DNA of 12,034 bases from Candidatus Omnitrophota bacterium (GTDB lineage: Bacteria > Omnitrophota > Gorgyraeia > B26-G9), in NCBI GenBank assembly GCA_028718845.1, contig JAQULA010000030.1, positions 1 through 12,034 of the forward strand, given 5' to 3'. Below are positions 6,927 through 12,034 of this stretch, piece after piece. Under the pieces are notes generated by a model. It did not search any database, was not told the DNA's origin, and worked only from the letters and a program-made list of their open reading frames with translations. Within the stretch, counting starts at the first letter, position 1. Each line of letters opens with the position of its first letter. The position numbers were made by a program, and so were the translations under genes.

Positions 6927-8084
6927 TTAAAACCGGTTGATCTTCTCATAAAAAGCAAAATCGTGGTTGGTATAGTTGAAATTTTTCTGTTTGCAAACGG
7001 AAACCCCTTCTCCGGGGCAGGGGAGTCCAAGCAGTTTCAAATCATAATCAACCATGATTTTGACCAATTCGGAAAACGTCACTTTGGGCTGCCATTTCAA
7101 TTTTTTCTTTGCTTTACTTATATCCGCCTTAAGGCAATCAACTTCCGTCGGACGGAAATAACGCGGGTCGATCTCAATCAGAGTATCTCCAAGCTTGACC
7201 GGGCTGGGACAACCGGGAATTTTCGCTTCGACAATTCCCTTTTCCTTCAACCCCATCCCCTTCCACCGGATAGTTACCCCGGCGTATTTAAACGCTTCCT
7301 GGACAAATTCTTTAATCGAATGCGTTTCCCCGGTCCCCACGACATAGTCGTCCGGAGCGTTCTGCTGAAGCATCACCCACATCATTTCGACATATTCCGG
7401 GGCAAATCCCCAGTCTCTCTTCGCAGCCAAATTACCTAAATAAAGTTTTTTCTGCCGTCCCGATAGTATATTCGCGACCGCCCTGGTCACTTTACGCGTC
7501 ACAAATGTCTCACCACGGCGCGGGCTCTCATGGTTAAAGAGGATCCCATTGCAGGCAAACATATTATAGCCTTCCCGGTAATTTTTGACTATCCAGTACG
7601 AATACACCTTCGCACAGGCATACGGACTACGCGGTTCAAACGCGGTATCCTCATTCTGCGGTGGATGGGCGGCACCGAACATTTCACTGGAAGAAGCCTG
7701 GTAAAATTTTATATCCAGACCGCTTCTTCTGATCGCTTCCAATATTCGGGTTGTTCCCAAGGCAGTAATATTCCCGGTATACTCGGGGATGTCAAAACTC
7801 ACACGCACGTGGCTTTGCGCGCCCAAATGATAAATCTCATTCGGCTTGATATTATAAACAATGTTGTTGATCTGTTCGGCGTCGGATAAATCGCCGTAGT
7901 GCAAGAACAACCGTGCTTCCGGCTTATGCGAATCGACATAGATATGATCAATCCGCCCGGTATTGAACGTGCTGGCCCGCCGGATAATCCCATGGACTTC
8001 ATATCCTTTCGACAGAAGCAGTTCCGACAGATACGAACCATCCTGTCCGGTAATACCGGTAATTAACGCTTTTTTCACTTTCAC
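6927..8084 (-). CDS. gmd: GDP-mannose 4,6-dehydratase
   Basis: The protein has 385 residues and removes water from GDP-D-mannose to give GDP-4-keto-6-deoxymannose, the precursor of GDP-fucose. Visible motifs are ITGITGQDGSYL (8-19), IIRRASTFNTGRI (33-45), YHLGAQSHVRVSF (85-97) and SSSEMFG (131-137). Catalytic Glu134 is present, with Ser132 in the usual Thr position. PYACAK (154-159) supplies Tyr155 and Lys159, and NHESPRRGETFVTRK (184-198) and AAKRDWGFAPEYVEMMW (220-236) are further family marks. The start is GTG at 8084 with a strong GGAGG five bases upstream; a second in-frame GTG at 8078 is less well placed. The last 30 or so residues, after the family core, form a Lys/Asn/Phe-rich tail I cannot assign. 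No manA, manB or manC is present, so GDP-mannose must come from genes elsewhere. Confidence 0.96.
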   Translation of the reverse strand: MKVKKALITGITGQDGSYLSELLLSKGYEVHGIIRRASTFNTGRIDHIYVDSHKPEARLFLHYGDLSDAEQINNIVYNIKPNEIYHLGAQSHVRVSFDIPEYTGNITALGTTRILEAIRRSGLDIKFYQASSSEMFGAAHPPQNEDTAFEPRSPYACAKVYSYWIVKNYREGYNMFACNGILFNHESPRRGETFVTRKVTRAVANILSGRQKKLYLGNLAAKRDWGFAPEYVEMMWVMLQQNAPDDYVVGTGETHSIKEFVQEAFKYAGVTIRWKGMGLKEKGIVEAKIPGCPSPVKLGDTLIEIDPRYFRPTEVDCLKADISKAKKKLKWQPKVTFSELVKIMVDYDLKLLGLPCPGEGVSVCKQKNFNYTNHDFAFYEKINRF

Positions 8085-8108
8085 CGCACCCTCCGCTCGA
8101 TATTATTT

Positions 8109-8930
8109 TTACGTTACATTGTTTTTAATCTTATAATGATAGTGCATATTATTTTTCACGTGTTTCTTCCCTCCCACCGTTGAGGCGGCATGCCGCATCC
8201 GGTTGCGCACAAAACGAAAATATATCGCAAAAGTATCCAGGCACATCTTATATACTGTGCCAATTCCGATCCGGCTATATTCGCGCTGAGACTGTATGCA
8301 GACCGGGGCTTCGGCTATTTTATAACCAAGCCGGTGAGCGTTTACCAGCAGTTCCAGATCAAAAGCGAATTCGCGGCTGATATACTCGCGGAATACCTGC
8401 TTCAGCACGTGATGTTTAAACAGCTTCAAACCGGTCTGCGTATCATTGATCGGCAAGCCGAACAGCATTTTTACTAAAAAGAAATAGACCGAGCTCATCA
8501 GTCGCCGTTCCGGCGGATACGTCAGCTGCGAATTCGGATGCCGTTTGGAACCGATAACGATATCGCTCTCCGTCAAGCGCATAATATCGAAAAAGGTATC
8601 GATCTGTCCGGGATGGAGATCCATGTCCGCGTCGAGAAAGATAACATATTCGCCTTTGGCGAAACGAAACCCCTTCCGCAACGCGCGGCCTTTGCCGTAA
8701 TTGGACCGGTTGCGCTGAACGATAATGCGGTCGTTATTGACCTTCCGGGCAAACTCATGGACGATTTTATATGTAGCGTCGGCACTGCCGTCGTCGACAA
8801 TGATAATCTCATAGTTCAATTTGAAATTATCAAACGTTCGCATCGTTTCCTCCAGGCTGGAAACAATACGGTCCGCTTCGTTGTACGCCGGCATAATAAT
8901 CGATATTCTCGTACCGTTAAGATATTTCAT
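8109..8930 (-). CDS. GT2 glycosyltransferase, dolichyl/polyprenyl-phosphate glucose synthase-like (soluble)
   Basis: The protein has 273 residues from ATG at 8930, 16 bases after the flippase stop. A more upstream ATG at 9020 overlaps the flippase gene and adds a non-family N-terminus. Motifs are IIMPAYNEADRI (11-22), EIIIVDDGSADAT (41-53), NYGKGRALRKGF (77-88), FLDADMDLHPGQI (98-110), IGSKRHPNS (126-134), NDTQTGLKLF (162-171) and FAFDLELL (188-195). These match the DPG-synthase branch of GT2, whose members put a sugar, usually glucose, on a polyprenyl phosphate. Unlike eukaryotic Alg5 there is no N-terminal membrane anchor, and unlike the second GT2 of this cluster there are no C-terminal transmembrane segments. 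The last 35 residues are rich in Lys, Arg, His and Asn and may touch the membrane surface. The acceptor is not certain, and transfer directly onto a growing glycan is possible. Confidence 0.88.
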   Translation of the reverse strand: MKYLNGTRISIIMPAYNEADRIVSSLEETMRTFDNFKLNYEIIIVDDGSADATYKIVHEFARKVNNDRIIVQRNRSNYGKGRALRKGFRFAKGEYVIFLDADMDLHPGQIDTFFDIMRLTESDIVIGSKRHPNSQLTYPPERRLMSSVYFFLVKMLFGLPINDTQTGLKLFKHHVLKQVFREYISREFAFDLELLVNAHRLGYKIAEAPVCIQSQREYSRIGIGTVYKMCLDTFAIYFRFVRNRMRHAASTVGGKKHVKNNMHYHYKIKNNVT

Positions 8931-8946
8931 AATAATGTCGCCTGCC

Positions 8947-10206
8947 TTACGGGTATAAAACGCTTTTCTCAGCGGCAAATACCAGCTGATTAGTGACAAA
9001 CAGGAAAAAAGACACGGCACTCAATACATACAAAACCTGCAGCAGGCTGCCATGGAACAAAACGATTCCGATCACCTGAACAAAACTGAAGATCAAAAAA
9101 AGGTATACCGCCCGGTCACGATGCGTCGATAAATAATAATATAAAAAAACATTATTTAACGAAAAAAATGTCATGCTGAAAACGAACGGGATAACCAGCG
9201 GAATACATTCGGGATAAACCTTCCCGCATAAAATTTTTAAAACAACATTCGGGAAAACCGAACAAACAATCCCGGCTAAAACACATATTCCGCCGACAGA
9301 CAGCAGGCATTTTTTGAGTATTCTTTTCGTGCCCTCATTGCGCACGTGGCACTCCGTCACTTTCGGAAACATGACCATGGTCACGGCGGTAGGCAGAAAA
9401 AGAATAATCTTCCCCACCATCTGAGCAATAGCGTAATATCCGGCATCTGTCGGAGAAAAAAAACGTTTTACCAGGATCATATCCACATTGGTTAACACCG
9501 TAAAACTGGGCAACCCCAAAAATACCGGTAGACAGAACTTATAAACGGAAGAAATGTCCAGCCTGCCCGCATTCGGGTCCGCCCCTGGATCGGTTTTAAA
9601 CATAATATACGGACGCAAGGGAAAAAAACAAAGCAATAACGTAATGAATGACGAAACGACAATCCCGGCAAAGGCCCCCCAGACCCTGAGCCCCAGAGTA
9701 ACGAACAGAATCGCAAAACCAAGCTTTAACGCCGAACTTAAAACCGCCGCGGTTCCCAAACTTTTAAATTTCTGCAATCCCTGCAATATCCCCATGGCAA
9801 ACGGAAGCAGTGTCGATCCCATCATCATTAATCCGACCATAATAATAAGCGAGGGATCGTCAATCTTAAAAAATTTCGCGAAGCTTTTGCTAAAAAGAGC
9901 GAATACGGCAAAAATAGCGAGGCTGATCAACGTTACCTTTTTAAAAAAAACCTTTAAAAACGTGTGAATCCTTGCCCACTCTCCCTGAGCTTTGAACCCG
10001 GCTATAAATTTTGTCGCAACGGTTTGCAATGTCCCGGTCGGCGCGGCAATAAACAGCATTAACGGTAATAAAGAATTTAACACCCCAAAATCAACCGGGT
10101 CAAGTACCCGTACCATATAAAGCTGGTACAAAAGACTAAAAATACTGGTCAATGCGGTAGCCACAAATATAAGCCCCGCGTCTTTAACAATTTGATCGAC
10201 TTTCAT
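8947..10206 (-). CDS. Wzx-type polysaccharide flippase (MOP/PST family)
   Basis: The protein has 419 residues and about 12 hydrophobic segments, roughly at 10-30, 41-58, 90-106, 119-140, 151-171, 174-195, 222-240, 258-280, 300-320, 333-352, 366-385 and 387-408. That is the usual size and layout of oligosaccharide flippases. Family-like pieces are the N-terminal LYMVRVLDPVDFGVLNSL (29-46), GILQGLQKF (139-147) and VDMILVKRFFSPTDAGYYA (241-259), the conserved start of the second half. It would translocate an undecaprenyl-linked glycan across the inner membrane. ATG at 10206 follows an AAAAGGGGGGAG purine run. It is the first gene after the promoter at 10233-10261 and so opens the operon. No wzy polymerase, wzz chain-length regulator or ABC exporter gene is visible. 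The transported glycan is unknown. I leave the symbol blank because sequence alone does not separate Wzx from related PST proteins. Confidence 0.88.
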   Translation of the reverse strand: MKVDQIVKDAGLIFVATALTSIFSLLYQLYMVRVLDPVDFGVLNSLLPLMLFIAAPTGTLQTVATKFIAGFKAQGEWARIHTFLKVFFKKVTLISLAIFAVFALFSKSFAKFFKIDDPSLIIMVGLMMMGSTLLPFAMGILQGLQKFKSLGTAAVLSSALKLGFAILFVTLGLRVWGAFAGIVVSSFITLLLCFFPLRPYIMFKTDPGADPNAGRLDISSVYKFCLPVFLGLPSFTVLTNVDMILVKRFFSPTDAGYYAIAQMVGKIILFLPTAVTMVMFPKVTECHVRNEGTKRILKKCLLSVGGICVLAGIVCSVFPNVVLKILCGKVYPECIPLVIPFVFSMTFFSLNNVFLYYYLSTHRDRAVYLFLIFSFVQVIGIVLFHGSLLQVLYVLSAVSFFLFVTNQLVFAAEKSVLYP

Positions 10207-10232
10207 CTCCCCCCTTTTAATATTAAAGAAGT

Positions 10233-10261
10233 ATTATATCACTATAAAACCAGCAAGTCAA
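10233..10261 (-). promoter_or_regulatory. strong sigma70-type promoter of the polysaccharide operon
   Basis: On the minus strand TTGACT (10256-10261) is followed by 17 bases and a perfect TATAAT (10233-10238), with TG at the extended -10 position. Transcription would start near 10226, giving a leader of only about 20 bases that ends in a purine-rich ribosome site before the flippase ATG. The next seven genes follow with gaps of at most 27 bases, so this promoter probably serves the whole unit down to 333. It is inferred from sequence pattern. Confidence 0.85.
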
Positions 10262-10318
10262 CAATTCATATCTCATTATGTTAAATATACTTATAGATTT
10301 AAGCTGCGCACTATTTAA

Positions 10319-10374
10319 TTTAAACCGCTACCTGCTCTCCCGCCATAACCAGATTTCGGGGCTCACGGTTTAAA
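10319..10374. repeat. 9-base perfect inverted repeat upstream of the operon promoter
   Basis: TTTAAACCG (10319-10327) pairs with CGGTTTAAA (10366-10374), with no mismatch. Inside the 38-base loop a smaller CCCG/CGGG pair can nest (about 10339-10342 and 10357-10360). Neither strand has a T-run after the arm, which argues against a Rho-independent terminator. It lies about 60 bases upstream of the -35 box, so an operator, a remnant of a small repeat element or chance are all possible. Confidence 0.45.
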
Positions 10375-10469
10375 GTAACCTTAATTCGAGACGTGACTCA
10401 GCCGCAAACAAACACTGCGCTCAATGGTATTCTTCGCTTTTCTTTATGCGCTTACCTTTTTCCTTGGAT

Positions 10470-11270
10470 TTATTGATCCAGACTCCCGGACCTAAATCCC
10501 TCCAAATCAACACATACAAATGAAAATCCCAGTTTTTTAATTTTAGAGACAAATACCGACGTAGCCGTCTTCAATAAGCGCGGCAAATCGGCCTTCTCCA
10601 CCTCAATCCGCGCCAGGTTGTCCTGAACCCGAACCCGTACTTGCCGAAAACCGTCTTCGTGCAGTAATTTCTCGGCAGCGGCCACTCTATGCAGCTTTTC
10701 CCTGGTCAGGGCGGTTCCGTAAGGAAAACGCGTGGCTAAACAGCTGGAAGACGGAAGTTGCCAATTCGGTAACCGATAATAACGGGCAAGCGCCCTGATT
10801 TCCGGTTTAGTCAGTCCGGCCTCAGCCAAGGGAGAACGTATCCCAAGTTCCTCTAAAGCTTTTTTCCCCGGACGGAATTGTTTGGCATCATCGGAATTTG
10901 AGCCTTCAATAACCGCGAAAAATCCACGTTTGCGCGATAAAGCAAGGAGCGTCCGCATAAGTTTTTTTTTGCAAAAATAACAACGCTGACGGGGATTATG
11001 ACGAATCCGATTATCGGTTAAGAGGTTTTTTTTAATTTTTCGGCATGGAACACCGATAATTCCGGCCAATCGCTGTGCCGCAGATAATTCGTCCGATTTG
11101 ATAAAATCCGTGACGATAATCACCGCTAAAACCCGTTTACCGAGCACTTCCCGGCTGATTTTCAGCAATAAACCGCTATCCGTCCCGCCGGAAAACGCGA
11201 CAACAACACTTCCCAATCCGGAAATAATTTCCTTAACTTGATTTAGTTTTTTTTTAAGCGTCGGGTTCAT
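10470..11270 (-). CDS. larE: ATP-dependent sacrificial sulfur transferase LarE-like, PP-loop protein
   Basis: The protein has 266 residues. SGGTDS (27-32) is the PP-loop that binds ATP; most LarE proteins have SGGVDS. NPRQRCYFCK (92-101) gives Cys97 and Cys100, EGSNSDD (122-128) and FRPG (132-135) follow, then IRSPLAEAGLTKPEIRALA (144-162) and SSSCLATRFPYG (174-185), which holds Cys177. That last cysteine sits where the sulfur-donating Cys176 of Lactobacillus LarE lies. LarE adenylates a pyridinium-dicarboxylate mononucleotide and transfers sulfur to it during synthesis of the nickel-pincer cofactor of lactate racemase-type enzymes. The CxxC plus third cysteine recalls LarE proteins reported to hold an iron-sulfur cluster, from memory. 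No larA, larB or larC is in the window, so the target pathway is inferred. ATG at 11270 has only a weak GAG-type ribosome site. The gene stands alone between two repeat-like spacers. Confidence 0.85.
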   Translation of the reverse strand: MNPTLKKKLNQVKEIISGLGSVVVAFSGGTDSGLLLKISREVLGKRVLAVIIVTDFIKSDELSAAQRLAGIIGVPCRKIKKNLLTDNRIRHNPRQRCYFCKKKLMRTLLALSRKRGFFAVIEGSNSDDAKQFRPGKKALEELGIRSPLAEAGLTKPEIRALARYYRLPNWQLPSSSCLATRFPYGTALTREKLHRVAAAEKLLHEDGFRQVRVRVQDNLARIEVEKADLPRLLKTATSVFVSKIKKLGFSFVCVDLEGFRSGSLDQ

Positions 11271-11291
11271 TGTTTACTCGGGGGAAAGATG

Positions 11292-11326
11292 TCTTGATTC
11301 ATAACTGATAGCTCATGACTCATAGG
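11292..11326. repeat. Degenerate heptad repeat array (TCATAAC type)
   Basis: Read on the plus strand, consecutive 7-base units are TCTTGAT, TCATAAC, TGATAGC, TCATGAC and TCATAGG. The last four differ from a TCATAAC/TCATGAC consensus by one to three bases. Such short degenerate heptad arrays are known in spacers of several bacterial groups. No protein-coding role is apparent here. Confidence 0.65.
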
Positions 11327-11389
11327 GAATCCCGGCAATAACTGTCGTTTGCGATGCGCCCGCCACAAATTTCGATGGAAGGCACAACG

Positions 11390-11438
11390 TCACAACAGTC
11401 AACGTTTAACGGACAACATCAATAACCAATTACAAATT
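11390..11438. repeat. Degenerate heptad repeat array (NNNNAAC type)
   Basis: Seven consecutive 7-base units on the plus strand are TCACAAC, AGTCAAC, GTTTAAC, GGACAAC, ATCAATA, ACCAATT and ACAAATT. The first four share AAC at their ends. The unit GGACAAC also occurs, on the opposite strand, in the array inside hisF, which links the two arrays. Confidence 0.65.
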
Positions 11439-11522
11439 TCGGGTTCTACCCGTTTGCCGTTACCTTTTAATCCGATGGGCCGCGCCGCTTCCTTTTTTAA
11501 CTTTTACTTTTCCTGAACTTAT

Positions 11523-12034
11523 TTAGAACCGCATCGTCAGGCCTTTGCGCGCAAGATACTGTTTGGACTGATGCACCGTATAGGTCCCGTAATGAAAAAT
11601 TGAGGCTGCTAATACCGCGTCTGCCTTACCCTTGCTTAAAGCTTCGTACAAATGTTCCAAATTCCCGGCACCACCCGATGCAATTACCGGAATCTTAACC
11701 GCTTCGGAAACCGCACGCGTCAATTCAATATCATACCCGGCTTGAGTACCGTCGCAATCCATGCTGGTAAGCAGGATTTCTCCGGCACCAAGCGCTTCGA
11801 CCTTTTTAACCCATTCAATAACATCAATCCCGGTAGGCTGTTTCCCTCCGTAGATATACACTTCCCACCCAGGCTTAGTGGTCTGTGGCCCATGGTCCGT
11901 TGTCCGTCGTTTTGCGTCCACCGCCACGACAATACATTGATTGCCGAACTTGCGCGAGCCTTGCCTGACCAGCCGGGGATTTTTGACTGCCGCGGTATTT
12001 AATGAAATTTTGTCCGCGCCTTTGCGCAAAATAA
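11523..12034 (-). CDS. hisF: Imidazole glycerol phosphate synthase cyclase subunit HisF (C-terminal part)
   Basis: This is the last 170 or so codons; the gene continues past the right edge, and the first full codon precedes a TTG-encoded Leu that is internal (family pattern LRKGADKISLNTAAV). HisF with HisH converts PRFAR and ammonia to imidazole glycerol phosphate and AICAR in histidine synthesis. Visible marks are VVAVDAKR with the second catalytic Asp (equivalent to Asp130 of T. maritima), GAGEILLTSMDCDGT (81-95 of the fragment), GYDIEL, PVIASGGAG (114-122) and AASIFHYG. The first catalytic Asp lies outside. After AKR comes RTTDHGPQTTKPG before WEVYIYGG, about seven to nine residues longer than usual, encoded by a heptad repeat. 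The protein ends normally in GLTMRF. The insertion keeps the frame open, so the gene is probably functional. Confidence 0.92.
   Translation of the reverse strand, partial: ILRKGADKISLNTAAVKNPRLVRQGSRKFGNQCIVVAVDAKRRTTDHGPQTTKPGWEVYIYGGKQPTGIDVIEWVKKVEALGAGEILLTSMDCDGTQAGYDIELTRAVSEAVKIPVIASGGAGNLEHLYEALSKGKADAVLAASIFHYGTYTVHQSKQYLARKGLTMRF
11880..11907. repeat. Heptad repeat array inside hisF
   Basis: On the plus strand four consecutive 7-base units are GGTCTGT, GGCCCAT, GGTCCGT and TGTCCGT. On the coding strand these read as ACAGACC/ACGGACC-like units. They encode most of the extra RTTDHGPQTT stretch of HisF. The units resemble the GGACAAC unit in the neighbouring spacer (11411-11417) in reverse orientation. 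Confidence 0.75.

Larger units (their letters stand above)
10207..10469. other. Spacer between larE and the flippase gene
   Basis: This spacer of about 260 bases holds the operon promoter at its left end. Further right are a 9-base inverted repeat (TTTAAACCG at 10319-10327 and CGGTTTAAA at 10366-10374, with 38 bases between) and a stretch at 10344-10390 resembling part of the larE-hisF spacer. I see no credible open frame and no hairpin with a T-run on the minus strand, so termination after larE is not evident. Confidence 0.6.
11271..11522. other. Spacer between hisF and larE, rich in degenerate heptad repeats
   Basis: This 252-base spacer has no credible gene. Much of it shows period-7 structure: 11292-11326 (TCATAAC-type units), 11390-11438 (units mostly ending in AAC) and a weaker pyrimidine-rich stretch at 11494-11514 (units such as CTTTTAC). 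A small perfect hairpin, CGGGT-TCT-ACCCG, lies at 11440-11452 but has no T-run. I see no clear promoter for larE, so larE may be read through from hisF. Confidence 0.65.

Noticed and set aside
8931..9020. Start of the soluble GT2 at 9020
   Set aside because: It overlaps the flippase gene and would add a hydrophobic 30-residue leader read from another gene's codons. ATG at 8930 precedes the standard IIMPAYNE motif.
11292..11438. CRISPR array in the hisF-larE spacer
   Set aside because: The repeated units are seven bases, degenerate and contiguous, with no spacers and no cas gene nearby.
11440..11452. Hairpin CGGGT-TCT-ACCCG as a terminator after hisF
   Set aside because: The stem is only five pairs and no T-run follows it on the minus strand (AAATTTG follows), so it does not meet the usual pattern of a Rho-independent terminator.

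Overview
All ten protein genes that can be supported lie on the minus strand, so the window reads biologically from right (12034) to left (1). It looks like a chromosomal segment of a diderm bacterium. It carries a nucleotide-sugar and surface-polysaccharide cluster, preceded by the 3' end of histidine gene hisF and a LarE-type sulfur transferase. Start codons include ATG, GTG and probably TTG, and gene spacing is tight. I cannot fix the phylum. The degenerate heptanucleotide repeats in the spacers and the LamG-bearing membrane protein suggest an environmental, poorly cultured lineage (something like Omnitrophota or another PVC-type group is a guess).

Right-hand part (10470-12034): the C-terminal two thirds of HisF runs off the window edge. 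A 252-base spacer rich in period-7 repeats follows, then a complete larE-like gene. A spacer of about 260 bases ends in a textbook sigma70 promoter (-35 TTGACT, 17-base spacer, extended -10 TATAAT, at 10233-10261).

Central part (333-10206): one probable operon of eight genes with gaps of 4 to 27 bases. The order is a Wzx-type flippase, a soluble polyprenyl-phosphate-sugar synthase-like GT2, gmd, fcl, rfbF, rfbG, a membrane-anchored GtrB/ArnC-like GT2, and a 920-residue membrane protein. The last joins a GT87/DUF2029-like glycosyltransferase core to two tandem LamG-like domains. gmd plus fcl convert GDP-mannose to GDP-L-fucose. rfbF plus rfbG convert glucose-1-phosphate to CDP-4-keto-6-deoxyglucose. 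The two GT2 enzymes may charge a polyprenyl phosphate, and the GT87-like protein would then use a lipid-linked donor outside the cytoplasm. The flippase would move a lipid-linked unit across the inner membrane.

Left edge (1-331): a second strong promoter (-35 TTGACA, 17 bases, -10 TATCAT, at 239-267) drives the N-terminal part of a Nudix protein resembling GDP-mannose mannosyl hydrolase. It continues beyond base 1.

Most genes are recognisable polysaccharide enzymes. The least ordinary items are the GT87-LamG-LamG fusion, whose C-terminal half is an exact 225-residue-period duplication, and the heptad repeat that appears to have expanded inside hisF just after a catalytic aspartate. I found no RNA gene, CRISPR array, transposase or phage gene, and no convincing Rho-independent terminator.
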